In this document: piece by piece, positions 7,093 to 15,384 of the stretch | How the letters are laid out: the number at the start of each line of letters is the position of its first letter | Position numbering within the stretch: position 1 is the first letter of the stretch | Source of the DNA: Oscillospiraceae bacterium | GTDB lineage: Bacteria; Bacillota; Clostridia; Christensenellales; Aristaeellaceae | Reading direction: 5' to 3' | Assembly: GCA_031270865.1 (NCBI GenBank) | Contig: JAISWI010000023.1 | Location: forward strand, 1-48,945 | Length of the DNA: 48,945 bases | Notes under the pieces: model-generated | What the model saw: the letters and a program-made list of their open reading frames with translations, nothing else | The model's database searches: none | What the model was told of the DNA's origin: nothing | Made by a program: the position numbers and the translations under genes

Positions 7093-8544
7093 ATGACGCG
7101 TCTGCCCACCGCTTCCCCAGCCTCAATGGGCGTTGACCCGAAGGCGATACTGGATATGCTCGACACCGCCGACGCGAAAGGCGTCCACCTGCACGGCTTC
7201 ACGCTGGTCAGGCATGGACATGTGGTCAGCCAGGGTTGGTACAATCCCTACCGCGAGGACCTGCGCCACATGCTCTTCTCACTGTCTAAGAGCTTCATGT
7301 CCACAGCCGCCGGGTTCGCCGTCCAGGAGGGATTGCTCTCGCTGGACGCGCCCGTCGCGTCGTTCTTCCCGGAGAAACTGCCCTCGCCGCCCTGCGCGAA
7401 CATGCAAGCGATGAAGGTTCGCCACCTGCTGGGCATGTGCACAGGGCATACGATCGAACCGAACATCAGCGAGGATTTTGTCGGAGCGTTCCTCACCTCA
7501 TATGTACCGCTGGAGCCGGGCAGCCGCTTCCTGTATAACACGGCGGGCAGCTGCGTGGCCGGGGCGATCATCGAGAAGGTCACGGGGAAACATCTCGACG
7601 AGTACCTGAAGCCGCGGCTGTTCGACCCGCTGGGCATAGAGGATTACAAGTGGGAACGGCTGCCCGGCGATATCTGCGCCGGAGGGTTCGGGTTGAGCCT
7701 GCGTACGAGCGATATCGCCAAGTTCGGGCAATTCCTGCTGCAGCGCGGCATGTGGGACGGCCAGCGGCTGCTGAACGCCGCGTGGGTCGACGAGGCCACG
7801 TCATTCCACATACTGCAGCCCGAGGGCTCACCTGATTGGCATTCGGGTTACGGTTACCAGTTCTGGCGATGCTCGCGAGAGGACGCGTACCGGGGCGATG
7901 GAGCGTTCGGCCAGCTATGCGTAGTCATACCTAAACACGATATGGTGATAGCGGTGAACGCCGGATTAGGCGACATGCAGCAGGAGTTGGACGTCATCTT
8001 CGACGCGCTGGTTTCCGGTTTGAGCGGCGGGCCGATACCGTATGACCCGAAGGCTCAGGAGGCGTTGGAAGCGAGGATATCCGCGCTGGCGATTCCGTCG
8101 GCTGTGGGATCGGCCGCGGCTGAAGCAAGGAGACCGGCGTCACTGCCGGACGCGCCGTCCGGGAAAGCGGAGTACGTTATGTCTGATAACAAACTCGGAA
8201 TGGTCGGCATAGGCGTATCGTTCGGCGAAACGGATGGGTTGGTCATCCGTTACCAGAATTACGATTTGCCCGTGACCGTCGGCAACCAGGAATGGCTTGA
8301 GACGATCTACGATAAGGACAGCGTTCCAGCTACGCTGAGCCAGGGAGACAGGTCGGATCGATGCTCCGTAGCCGGAACGGTTAGCGGCGGGGAATGGCGT
8401 GTGCGCATCGCCTATACCACCACGCCGTTTATTGATGATGTAAGTATATCGTTCGTCGGCGAGGCGATACGCGTTTCGCTGACGAGGAATGTCGGCTTCG
8501 AGGCGATGGAGTATAAGCTTGTGGGGTTGAGGAAGCAGCGATAA
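7093..8544 (+). CDS. Serine hydrolase, class C beta-lactamase-like
   Basis: 483-residue member of the beta-lactamase/transpeptidase-like family (PF00144). The catalytic SxxK is S63-L-S-K66 in LFSLSKSF, and the second motif is Y148-N-T in FLYNTAGSC. The C-terminal part after about 330 is a separate beta-rich region. No signal peptide is visible, so it is probably a cytoplasmic esterase or peptidase rather than an antibiotic-resistance enzyme. GGAGGC precedes the ATG. A palindromic repeat begins directly after the stop codon and probably ends the transcript. Confidence 0.87.
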   Translation: MTRLPTASPASMGVDPKAILDMLDTADAKGVHLHGFTLVRHGHVVSQGWYNPYREDLRHMLFSLSKSFMSTAAGFAVQEGLLSLDAPVASFFPEKLPSPPCANMQAMKVRHLLGMCTGHTIEPNISEDFVGAFLTSYVPLEPGSRFLYNTAGSCVAGAIIEKVTGKHLDEYLKPRLFDPLGIEDYKWERLPGDICAGGFGLSLRTSDIAKFGQFLLQRGMWDGQRLLNAAWVDEATSFHILQPEGSPDWHSGYGYQFWRCSREDAYRGDGAFGQLCVVIPKHDMVIAVNAGLGDMQQELDVIFDALVSGLSGGPIPYDPKAQEALEARISALAIPSAVGSAAAEARRPASLPDAPSGKAEYVMSDNKLGMVGIGVSFGETDGLVIRYQNYDLPVTVGNQEWLETIYDKDSVPATLSQGDRSDRCSVAGTVSGGEWRVRIAYTTTPFIDDVSISFVGEAIRVSLTRNVGFEAMEYKLVGLRKQR

Positions 8545-8625
8545 CCTGGAAGAACAACCTACCCTGGCCATATGGGTCCAGCGTCACGCTGGTCCCATGT
8601 GGCCAGGGTAGGTTGTTCCTCCAGG
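8545..8625. repeat. Short palindromic copy of the dispersed repeat
   Basis: 81 bases that are almost one perfect hairpin of about 38 base pairs. It runs from CCTGGAAGAACAACC to GGTTGTTCCTCCAGG with the tip at CCAGCGTCACGCTGG. It consists only of the two outer arms of the long elements at 28-347 and 48510 onward, joined tip to tip. It begins right at the stop codon of the serine hydrolase and lies in the gap between two convergent genes, so it could end transcription from both sides. Confidence 0.88.
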
Positions 8626-8650
8626 TCTTGCGACAATTGACAAACCACAG

Positions 8651-10636
8651 TCACCGCCCCGCCCGCATAGCGTTCATCACTGCCAGCAGTGTTACGCCCA
8701 CGTCGCCGAACACAGCCAGCAGCAACGGTGTCAACCCCAGCGCCCCCAACGCCATCAACACAGCCTTAACCCCCAGCGACAACACGATATTCTGTATCCC
8801 GATCCGCCGTGTCCGCCTGGCTATCCTGATCAACTCAGCCACGCGTGTCGGCTCATCGGTCATCAACGCGGCGTCCGCCGCTTCCAACGCCGCGTCCGTA
8901 CCCAACCCACCCATGGCAATCCCTACATCCGCCCTTGCCAACACCGGCGCGTCGTTGATCCCATCGCCCACGAACAGCACCGCGCCGCCGTCCTTCTTCC
9001 CTGCCATCCTCCGTTCCAACGACTCCATCTTCTGGTTCGGCAGCAGCCCTGACTCCGCCGAATCCAACCCCAACTCCGACCTTACCGCCTCCGCTGCCGA
9101 GGCCGTATCCCCCGTCAACATCGCTACCTCCCGTACCCCCAACGCCCTCAATTGCCTTACCGCCTCAGCCGCGTCCGGCTTCACCGCGTCCCTTAGCGTA
9201 ATCCTTCCCAGATACCTCCCACCCAGCGCTACCTCCACCGCTGTCGCGTCCGTCCCGCTCGCCGCTCCAACCACTCCCGCCTCCGTCAGCAGCCTCGCCG
9301 AACCCGCCAACGCCTCGCGCCCATCCAGCAATACCCGCACCCCGTACCCAGCCCGCTCCGTTCTCTCCGACAAACGCCCCGGCTCAACCTTACCGCCCCG
9401 ATCCACCCACGCCGCCTTAATCGACCGCGCTATCGGATGCGACGAGTCCCATTCCGCGTATGCCGCCGTTTCCAATACGGCCATGCGCTCAACATCCGAA
9501 CCTGACGGCGTTTCCACCCGCGCTACCTCGAACTCGCCGCGCGTTAGTGTGCCCGTCTTATCGAACACCACTGAATCCACCCGGTTAAGCGATTCCAGGT
9601 ACCTCGCGCCCTTAACCAGTATGCCGCGCCGTGACGCCGCGCCCAGTCCGGCGAAATACCCCAGCGGGATCGACACAACCAACGCGCACGGGCACGATAT
9701 AACCAGGAACACCAGCGCCCGCCTTACCGACTCGCTCACCGCCATACCCAGCAGCGCCGGAACCACCGCCAGCAATACCGCCGCGCCGACCACAACTGGC
9801 GTATACACCCTCGCGAACCGCGTTATCAGCAATTCCGCGCTGGTCTTGCGCGAGGCCGCCCGCTGCGTCATCTCCAAAATCTTGGAAACCGTGGATTCCC
9901 CGGCTGTCCTGCTGACCTTTATGGTCAGCGTGCCGCCGATCACGATCGAGCCGGACAGCGCCTCTCCTCCGGGAGCGACCGCGCGAGGCTGGCTCTCCCC
10001 GGTCAGCGCGGCGGTATCCAACTCGCACTCGCCTTCCAACACTACGCCGTCAAGCGGTATCCTCTCCCCGGGCCGGACGAGTATCCGCTGCCCGACCGCG
10101 ACCTCATCCGGCGCGACCGTTTGGATCGCGCCGTCGTCGGTTAACAGGTTCGCGCTGTCCGGGCGCAGGTCCATCAGCGAGCGGATCGACCGCCGCGACG
10201 AGCGCACCGCGCGTTCCTGCAGTTCCTCGCCGATCCGGTACAGCAGCACCACGGCTCCGGCCTCCGGAAACTCGCCGATGGCCAACGCGCCGATTGTCGC
10301 GATCGTCATAAGGAAATTCTCATCCAGCAGCGCCGCCGCGCTCCCGGCCTTGCCGCGGAACAGGTTTCCCACGCTCCGCGCCGACGGCAGCAGGATCCTC
10401 CAGCCCAGCAGAAGGTACGCCGCGACGAACAGTCCCGCGCCTAACGGTTCGCTATCCATAAAGAACGCCAGCGCGTACATTGCTACGCCTATCACGTCAA
10501 CGCCGTAACGCCGGACCAACCCGCCGCCCTCTTCGTCTATGTCCGCGTGGCCGTCCACATGTCCGCCGTCATGCTGGCAATGCCCGCACGAGCACGCCGC
10601 GCCTTCTTCCCATTCCCGATCCGCCGTATTATCCAT
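8651..10636 (-). CDS. Heavy-metal-translocating P1B-type ATPase (Zn/Cd/Pb type)
   Basis: Membrane pump that uses ATP to export a soft divalent metal. Seen: a short Cys/His-rich N-terminus (CSCGHCQHDGGHVDGHAD, residues 15-32) in place of a full HMA domain, TGES actuator motif (212-215), the transmembrane CPC metal site (315-317), the phosphorylated Asp359 in DKTGTLT, and a GDGINDAPVLA hinge near the C-terminus. 661 residues with about eight membrane segments is normal for this family. The CPC motif and the CadC-like regulator upstream suggest Zn/Cd/Pb rather than copper. Ribosome site AAGGAGG lies upstream of the ATG. A 14-bp palindromic operator overlaps the promoter region. Confidence 0.93.
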   Translation of the reverse strand: MDNTADREWEEGAACSCGHCQHDGGHVDGHADIDEEGGGLVRRYGVDVIGVAMYALAFFMDSEPLGAGLFVAAYLLLGWRILLPSARSVGNLFRGKAGSAAALLDENFLMTIATIGALAIGEFPEAGAVVLLYRIGEELQERAVRSSRRSIRSLMDLRPDSANLLTDDGAIQTVAPDEVAVGQRILVRPGERIPLDGVVLEGECELDTAALTGESQPRAVAPGGEALSGSIVIGGTLTIKVSRTAGESTVSKILEMTQRAASRKTSAELLITRFARVYTPVVVGAAVLLAVVPALLGMAVSESVRRALVFLVISCPCALVVSIPLGYFAGLGAASRRGILVKGARYLESLNRVDSVVFDKTGTLTRGEFEVARVETPSGSDVERMAVLETAAYAEWDSSHPIARSIKAAWVDRGGKVEPGRLSERTERAGYGVRVLLDGREALAGSARLLTEAGVVGAASGTDATAVEVALGGRYLGRITLRDAVKPDAAEAVRQLRALGVREVAMLTGDTASAAEAVRSELGLDSAESGLLPNQKMESLERRMAGKKDGGAVLFVGDGINDAPVLARADVGIAMGGLGTDAALEAADAALMTDEPTRVAELIRIARRTRRIGIQNIVLSLGVKAVLMALGALGLTPLLLAVFGDVGVTLLAVMNAMRAGR

Positions 10637-10672
10637 GGTAACGCCTCCTTATATGATATATAATGCGACGTT

Positions 10673-10686
10673 TGAACAATTGTTCA
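10673..10686. promoter_or_regulatory. ArsR/CadC-type operator in front of the metal ATPase gene
   Basis: A perfect 14-bp palindrome, TGAACAATTGTTCA, 37 bases before the ATPase start. It matches the ArsR/SmtB family operator pattern (TGAACA, two bases, TGTTCA) and has a near-identical partner upstream of the regulator gene at 11166-11179. An AT-rich -10-like stretch lies just downstream on the minus strand. Confidence 0.8.
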
Positions 10687-10711
10687 CGCGTTATCCGATA
10701 AAAAGCAAGCC

Positions 10712-11137
10712 TCAGCCCCGCTCCATGGCGTGCTCCATGCCCTGCTGGAATATCGAGCCGACATGCTCGTCGTCCAGCGAGTAGTACACGATCTTCCCGC
10801 TGCGCCGGTACTTGACCAACCGCGTCTGCCTAAGCGCCCGCAGCTGGTGCGACACCGCCGAGCTGGTCATGCCCAGCAGCGCGGATATATCGCATACGCA
10901 CAGCTCGCCGCGCCGCGCGTCGGTCACATGCCCGACCAGGTCCCAGACCGAGTCCGCCGCGTGCAGCGCGTAGAGTATCTTAACCCGCGTAGAGTCCGCG
11001 AACATCTTGAACAGGTCGGCCACGTCCGTCAGCGCCTCGTCGCCGGGCATCCGGCTGCGCACGCGCTCGACCGTCTCCACGTGTACGGCGGTCATCTCGC
11101 ACCGCGCGTCACACTGTTCCATATCACGGTATTCCAT
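10712..11137 (-). CDS. ArsR/SmtB-family metal-sensing repressor (CadC-like)
   Basis: 141-residue winged-helix repressor. The DNA-binding region is CDISALLGMTSSAVSHQLRALRQTRLVKYRRSGKIVYYSL. The ELCVCD motif with an N-terminal pair Cys9/Cys13 (EQCDARCE) recreates the four-cysteine alpha-3N site known in CadC for Cd, Pb and Bi. The C-terminal DDEH and a later His fit the alpha-5 zinc site of SmtB, so it may sense both. Metal binding would release it from the TGAACA-N2-TGTTCA operators found before its own gene and before the ATPase gene. It lies 75 bases upstream of the ATPase on the same strand. GGAGGG precedes the start. Confidence 0.92.
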   Translation of the reverse strand: MEYRDMEQCDARCEMTAVHVETVERVRSRMPGDEALTDVADLFKMFADSTRVKILYALHAADSVWDLVGHVTDARRGELCVCDISALLGMTSSAVSHQLRALRQTRLVKYRRSGKIVYYSLDDEHVGSIFQQGMEHAMERG

Positions 11138-11165
11138 ACGGCCCCCTCCTTCCAGCTGAAACGTT

Positions 11166-11179
11166 TGAACAATCGTTCA
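11166..11179. promoter_or_regulatory. Operator of the ArsR-family repressor gene
   Basis: Imperfect 14-bp palindrome TGAACAATCGTTCA, one base different from the operator at 10673-10686. It begins 6 bases past the -10 box, so bound repressor would cover the transcription start and block the regulator's own gene. Confidence 0.8.
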
Positions 11180-11184
11180 CATGT

Positions 11185-11213
11185 ATGATACCACAATCAA
11201 CCAGTCGTGTCAA
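11185..11213 (-). promoter_or_regulatory. Sigma-A-type promoter of the ArsR-family gene
   Basis: Minus strand TTGACA (11213-11208), 17-base spacer, TATCAT (11190-11185), followed directly by the repressor operator. Confidence 0.75.
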
Positions 11214-11240
11214 CGGGAAAATTTATAAAGGATTCAGCAA

Positions 11241-11280
11241 GGCGCGGCGGTGTCGAGACGCGCCTCGACACCGCCGCGCC
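11241..11280. repeat. Perfect 17-bp inverted repeat
   Basis: A 17-base arm GGCGCGGCGGTGTCGAG (11241-11257), 6-base loop, and an exact inverted copy (11264-11280). It lies between the arsR promoter and the SRP RNA promoter. Neither side has a T-run, so it is not a typical terminator, and no transcript from a known gene would end here. Confidence 0.85.
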
Positions 11281-11293
11281 GGGAAATTTCCGG

Positions 11294-11322
11294 TTGCGTT
11301 CCGGCCGGATTTGGTGTACACT
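11294..11322 (+). promoter_or_regulatory. Promoter of the SRP RNA gene
   Basis: TTGCGT (11294-11299), 17-base spacer, TACACT (11317-11322). The start would fall near 11329, about 20 bases before the predicted closing stem of the mature RNA. Confidence 0.6.
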
Positions 11323-11348
11323 ACACCTTGCGGGTATGATGACCGCTG

Positions 11349-11441
11349 GGCGCCGTGCAAGGTTCCGGCGTGAACCCTGTCAGGGCCGGAAGGCAGCAGC
11401 AGTAAGCGATTCGGGGCCTGTGCCGCGGATTGTCTGGCGCG
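11349..11441 (+). ncRNA. ffs: Small signal recognition particle RNA (4.5S type)
   Basis: The highly conserved SRP domain IV is clear: GTCAGGGCCGGAAGGCAGCA at 11379-11398, flanked by GAACCC and AGTAAG as in Firmicute small SRP RNAs. The ends pair (GCGCC near 11350 with GGCGC near 11440), giving a single long hairpin of about 90 bases. It binds Ffh and directs membrane-protein synthesis. Exact ends are approximate. Confidence 0.93.
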
Positions 11442-11474
11442 AGTATCCGTTCTTACCTTGTTTGGTATGTTTAT

Positions 11475-11987
11475 CTAAGCGAGGACTACGTTCCGGGTCA
11501 GCACGTTTATATCCATATAATATCGTTTGGGATTGTACCGATCTACATATATCGGCATAGTTTTTATGTCGTGGTCGGCGAAATACTTTGTCGGGTTGAA
11601 CGATATGTACTCGCTGCGGTATATGTAGACCATGCCCTCATGCTCCCAGCGGCACACGATGATGAACGGACAGCTCGAATCATACGAATAGCCGAAGAGC
11701 GGTCGTACCTCGTCGATGATGGCGTCCACCTTCATGCCCCCGGAGCGCAGGTTCTCGATCCGCCGTCCGTATGTCACGTACATCCCGGCGAATATAACAG
11801 CGGGCAGCAGCATCACCGCCGCCATAATCCCCATGATAAGCGCGACGATCTCCGTGTCGGTTTCGAGCGTGAAGTCAACCAGCGGTATGCCGCTGACAGC
11901 CACCGCGATGACGCCCGCAACCATGAACGCCACGCCTATCCCGAAGAACACCCACGCTAGGATCTTGTACAGACTCCGATAAACCAT
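11475..11987 (-). CDS. Small two-helix membrane protein, unknown function
   Basis: About 170 residues. Two hydrophobic helices lie in the first 70 residues (ILAWVFFGIGVAFMVAGVIA and IVALIMGIMAAVMLLPAVIF), followed by a soluble domain of about 100 residues rich in Tyr, Ile and Val with a YVDRYNPKRYYMD segment. The layout is like DUF3592 membrane proteins, but I cannot confirm the family. The start at 11987 sits 7 bases after GGAGG; an earlier ATG at 12005 overlaps the previous stop. Last gene of the isomerase/MoxR operon, convergent with the SRP RNA gene. Confidence 0.7.
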   Translation of the reverse strand: MVYRSLYKILAWVFFGIGVAFMVAGVIAVAVSGIPLVDFTLETDTEIVALIMGIMAAVMLLPAVIFAGMYVTYGRRIENLRSGGMKVDAIIDEVRPLFGYSYDSSCPFIIVCRWEHEGMVYIYRSEYISFNPTKYFADHDIKTMPIYVDRYNPKRYYMDINVLTRNVVLA

Positions 11988-12001
11988 CATTCTCCCTCCA
12001 T

Positions 12002-13324
12002 TCATCTCTTAATATGCTCGAACGCCTTGTGCGCGTTCTCAGTTTCGGTGTCCGATATCTCCGACGCGCTGTACCGCGCCGCGTCGTACGCCGCCGCAAG
12101 CGACCGCGCGTCCGCCGGGGCTGCTTTCAGGTCGCCGCGCGTCAACGCTTGCTTGATCGTAATGGATTCCGGCAGGTCAGGTCTGCGGATCAGCATCGCG
12201 CGGATCGCCAGACGCACCCGCGCCCTGTTATCCAGATCATTCCATTTAGGGAGACGCTCACGGCGCGGGACCAGTTTGCGCATACGCTCACGCGCCGACC
12301 GCGCGAAATCATCCCAGTCGAACACCCGCTCGGCCTCGTCGGTGTAACCCTGGTTTAGCTCGGACGCCAGCCGCGCGAACCGAGCCGCGATACGCCTGAT
12401 CAGCCTCGCCAGCTTCCGTCCGGCGAAATACAGCGCGAATCCCGCCGCGGCAGCCGCTATCGCCAGCGCTATCACGATGAACACGCGCTCCAGTATCCGC
12501 GCCAACACGCTGGGCTCCGCCGCCTCGCCCAAACCCGACAGGTCCATATCGCCGCCGCTGCCGCCGCCTGGCTGCGCGGACTGCCCGATGGGGATCTTGC
12601 TGACCAGCCACATTATTCCAACCAATATGTAGACGAACCCGCGCCGCGCCGCCGCGCCAATCGGCCCTATGTTCGCGGCGGCCAGCGTCAGCGCGGCGGC
12701 GGCCAGAACCAGCAGCGCGTTCCTCCGTCGCAGCGTCGCGGAAGCCGCGCCCGTCCGACGTGACGCCGCGCCAGCGGCCAGCGTCGCGCCGTTGAGCCTC
12801 AACGCGGCCATCAGGAAGAATATGGGGGCGATGGCGTTCAGCGTCGCGGAAGCAGCGCGTGGCATGGTTACCGTGGATAGACGCGCGATGACCGCGGCAA
12901 GCGCGTGCGCCCCGGCCAGTGCCAGCCACGCGGTGGGCGCGGCCTCCGCGCCGGGCGGTTTCGATGACATCCGCAGGCCGACATACCATAATACAAACAT
13001 AAGAACCGCGAACACAGCGCCCCACCACGCGGCGAACAGCAGCCACGCCCGGCACAGCGCGAACAATCCCGCCAGCGCGGCCAACCCGGCCAATCCCGCG
13101 CGGACCCGCGCGTTCCCGCATACCACGCCCGGCCAGAACCCCAGAGCAAGCGACACGGCGTGCAAGCCCATCGCCACAAGCCACAGCCGGGGCGAATCCC
13201 CCGCGCCAAGATACGCCGCGAACAATATCGCGGCCGGGGCGCATCCCAACGCCAGCATCGCGTAAGTAACCGCGCACTCGCCGATATGAAGCGGCGCGGC
13301 GGACCTATCCGCCAGGCGGACCAC
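12002..13324 (-). CDS. Multi-pass membrane protein with DUF4129-like C-terminus
   Basis: 440 residues. The N-terminal half has about seven hydrophobic segments. One further helix (near 286-308, FIVIALAIAAAAAGFALYFAGR) precedes a cytoplasmic basic domain. The C-terminal region with LDNRARVRLAIRAMLIRRPDLPESITIKQAL and AAAYDAARYSASEISD resembles the DUF4129 domain that is encoded third after moxR and DUF58 genes in many bacteria, often fused to a transglutaminase. No transglutaminase domain is seen here. Four bases after the DUF58 gene boundary; probably part of the same membrane-linked MoxR system. Confidence 0.7.
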   Translation of the reverse strand: MVRLADRSAAPLHIGECAVTYAMLALGCAPAAILFAAYLGAGDSPRLWLVAMGLHAVSLALGFWPGVVCGNARVRAGLAGLAALAGLFALCRAWLLFAAWWGAVFAVLMFVLWYVGLRMSSKPPGAEAAPTAWLALAGAHALAAVIARLSTVTMPRAASATLNAIAPIFFLMAALRLNGATLAAGAASRRTGAASATLRRRNALLVLAAAALTLAAANIGPIGAAARRGFVYILVGIMWLVSKIPIGQSAQPGGGSGGDMDLSGLGEAAEPSVLARILERVFIVIALAIAAAAAGFALYFAGRKLARLIRRIAARFARLASELNQGYTDEAERVFDWDDFARSARERMRKLVPRRERLPKWNDLDNRARVRLAIRAMLIRRPDLPESITIKQALTRGDLKAAPADARSLAAAYDAARYSASEISDTETENAHKAFEHIKR

Positions 13325-13327
13325 CCC

Positions 13328-14413
13328 CTATATCAACCGGATTACGACGGAATTCCCCATCGCGCGGAGAGTGTCCATCCGCTCGCGTATCAACTCACTG
13401 TCATAGCATGATAATATCAGTATATCCATCCCCGTCACGCGTCCCAGGTCGTCAAGGAATGTCGGGAAGCTCCGCGCCCGCTTGATCGTCAGCCGCGCCA
13501 GCGCGTCCAGCACCGCCTCCGCCTGGCCTTGCGCCCTCCTCGGCTCGACTACAAGCGGCGCGGTCTCGCCAAATACCGGGGCGTTCGCGCGGAAACCCGC
13601 CTCCAGCCCAGCCGACAGCGTTTTAAGTATCAGCGTCGCGGCCAGCCTCACCCCGTACTCTATCCGCTCCTGCTCGTAGTCCATCAGGTCGGTCCACTGG
13701 TTTTCCTTGGCCTGTACGTTCAGTATGACCAGCAGCCTCGGGTCGGCGGTGAACTCATGGGTCTTGACCTGCAACGAGCCCATTCGAGCGGTCGCCGCCC
13801 AGTGGACGTCACGTCGCGCGTCGCCCGCCTGGTACGGCCTGATACCCGATACTAGGAACGGGTCGCTGGCGATCCACCGCCTCACCGCCAGATCGCCCTG
13901 CCAGCGTGAGGACGGCGCGTCGATCTCGCGCTCGTCCAGCAGCGCGGGGTAGACCGTCACGACCGCGCCAGTCTCGACCTGTTTCGTCCATTGCGACAGC
14001 CCGAACAGGTCCCCGCCCGTCATCGCCACTGACCCGACAGGGTAATACCCGCGCCTTGCCAGCCTCACCCGATGCCGCCGCGTTATCCGCGCGAACGCCC
14101 CCGCGTAAAACGAGCTCCGGTGGTACTGGTCGCCCTCAATCTCGCGCTCGGCGTTATCGGTCAGGCCGCCCGCGCTGCCTTTCTCGCTGAATACCAGGCT
14201 TGGCGACATGCGCGACTCGACGCGCAGCCACGGCACGGGTAGCAGCTTCGCGTTGCGTATCATCTCGACCAGCTCCACCGTCTCGCCAGCGAACGCCCGC
14301 GTCCTGCTGAACGCGCGGCTGTATGTTAATCCAAGGGGCCCGGTTTTGTGGAATATGAACGACTGCGCCGCGCCCAGCATCAGCGCAGCCGCGCCCAGCC
14401 CCAGCGCGTCCAC
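13328..14413 (-). CDS. DUF58 domain-containing protein
   Basis: 361-residue DUF58 protein, usual partner of MoxR ATPases. The YQAGDARRDVHWAATARMGSLQVKTHEF segment is the family hallmark (normally Y.pGD..R.I.W...AR...L.V). A VWA-like fold is expected in the C-terminal half (LLVILNVQ, DILILSCYD). An N-terminal hydrophobic helix anchors it in the membrane. The start is GTG at 14413, one base after the moxR stop, with GGAG inside the end of moxR. Function of the family is mostly chaperone-like or envelope-related and is not defined here. Confidence 0.9.
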   Translation of the reverse strand: MDALGLGAAALMLGAAQSFIFHKTGPLGLTYSRAFSRTRAFAGETVELVEMIRNAKLLPVPWLRVESRMSPSLVFSEKGSAGGLTDNAEREIEGDQYHRSSFYAGAFARITRRHRVRLARRGYYPVGSVAMTGGDLFGLSQWTKQVETGAVVTVYPALLDEREIDAPSSRWQGDLAVRRWIASDPFLVSGIRPYQAGDARRDVHWAATARMGSLQVKTHEFTADPRLLVILNVQAKENQWTDLMDYEQERIEYGVRLAATLILKTLSAGLEAGFRANAPVFGETAPLVVEPRRAQGQAEAVLDALARLTIKRARSFPTFLDDLGRVTGMDILILSCYDSELIRERMDTLRAMGNSVVIRLI

Positions 14414-14414
14414 C

Positions 14415-15383
14415 CTAGCGCTCCTCCGTGGGTACGGGCGTCTGCCTCAGGCAATCCTCGACAACCATGTCGGACGCGTTGGGCCTGCTGTACATCCCGC
14501 GCGTGATGATCCGGTGAGCGAGCACGGCTGGCGCGAGAATCTGCGCGTCGTCCGGCGTGACGAACGTCCTGCCGTTGATTAACGCGAAGGCCTGGCACGC
14601 CCGCAGTAAAGCCAACGCGCCGCGCGTGGATACGCCCAACTGCACGCCCTCCGCCGCGCGTGTCCGCTCGCACAGCGCGACTATGTACGACAGCGCGGCC
14701 TCAGACGCCTCGACCGACCGCGCCAAGCCCTGCGCCTCCAGCAGTTCCTCCTTCGCCGCGACCGGCCCGACGAGCTCGATCGGGTCGCCGCTGGCGTGCC
14801 GCTCCAGCACGAGCCTGGACTCCTGCGTACTTGGGTAACCCAGCTTCATCCTAATAAGGAACCTGTCCAGCTGCGCCTCCGGCAACGGGAACGTGCCCTG
14901 TATCTCTACAGGGTTCTGCGTGGCGATGACGAAGAACGGCGGCTCCAGCGGGCGTGTCACCCCGTCGGTTGTCACCTGATGTTCCTCCATGACTTCCAGC
15001 AGCGCGGACTGGGCGCGCGGCGTGGCGCGGTTGATCTCGTCGGCCAGCAGCAGATTGGTGAACGCCGGTCCCGGCCTGAACGCGAACTGCGCGTCCTTCG
15101 GGTTGAACACGCTCATCCCGGTCACGTCCGAGGGCAGCAGGTCCGGGGTGAACTGGATTCGCGCGAAGTTGATATCGAGCGACCGCGCCAGCGCCTTGGC
15201 CAGCATCGTCTTGCCCGTGCCGGGCACGTCCTCCATCAGGACGTGCCCGCGGGCTATCAGCGCGGTTATGAGCAGGCTAATCTCGCGTTCCTTGCCGATT
15301 ATGACGGCGGAGATATTATCCAGTATCCGCCCTGCCAGGGCGCGGACCCGGGCGGCGGCCTTGGCGTCGGTATAATGATTCAT
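14415..15383 (-). CDS. MoxR-family AAA+ ATPase
   Basis: 322 residues, normal length. Walker A is DVPGTGKTML (52-61), Walker B is LLLADEINRA, and the sensor region is FFVIATQNPVEIQGTFPLPEAQLDRFL, all typical of MoxR. These ATPases are thought to act as chaperones that activate VWA or DUF58 proteins, and the DUF58 gene is immediately downstream. It starts one base after the YhhN gene ends. Confidence 0.94.
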   Translation of the reverse strand: MNHYTDAKAAARVRALAGRILDNISAVIIGKEREISLLITALIARGHVLMEDVPGTGKTMLAKALARSLDINFARIQFTPDLLPSDVTGMSVFNPKDAQFAFRPGPAFTNLLLADEINRATPRAQSALLEVMEEHQVTTDGVTRPLEPPFFVIATQNPVEIQGTFPLPEAQLDRFLIRMKLGYPSTQESRLVLERHASGDPIELVGPVAAKEELLEAQGLARSVEASEAALSYIVALCERTRAAEGVQLGVSTRGALALLRACQAFALINGRTFVTPDDAQILAPAVLAHRIITRGMYSRPNASDMVVEDCLRQTPVPTEER

Positions 15384-15384
15384 T

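Noticed and set aside
7093-8544. Antibiotic-resistance beta-lactamase
   Set aside because: It has the SxxK and YxN-like motifs of the superfamily but no signal peptide, and it is longer than class C enzymes; a general esterase or peptidase is more likely.
8613-10508. 631-codon open frame on the plus strand opposite the metal ATPase gene
   Set aside because: The minus strand has all P-type ATPase motifs. The plus frame is Ser/Thr/Ala/Pro-rich with no domain, as expected for the reverse of GC-rich coding DNA.
11241-11280. Terminator for the SRP RNA or the metal regulator
   Set aside because: It lies upstream of both promoters, so neither transcript reaches it, and no T-run follows on either strand.
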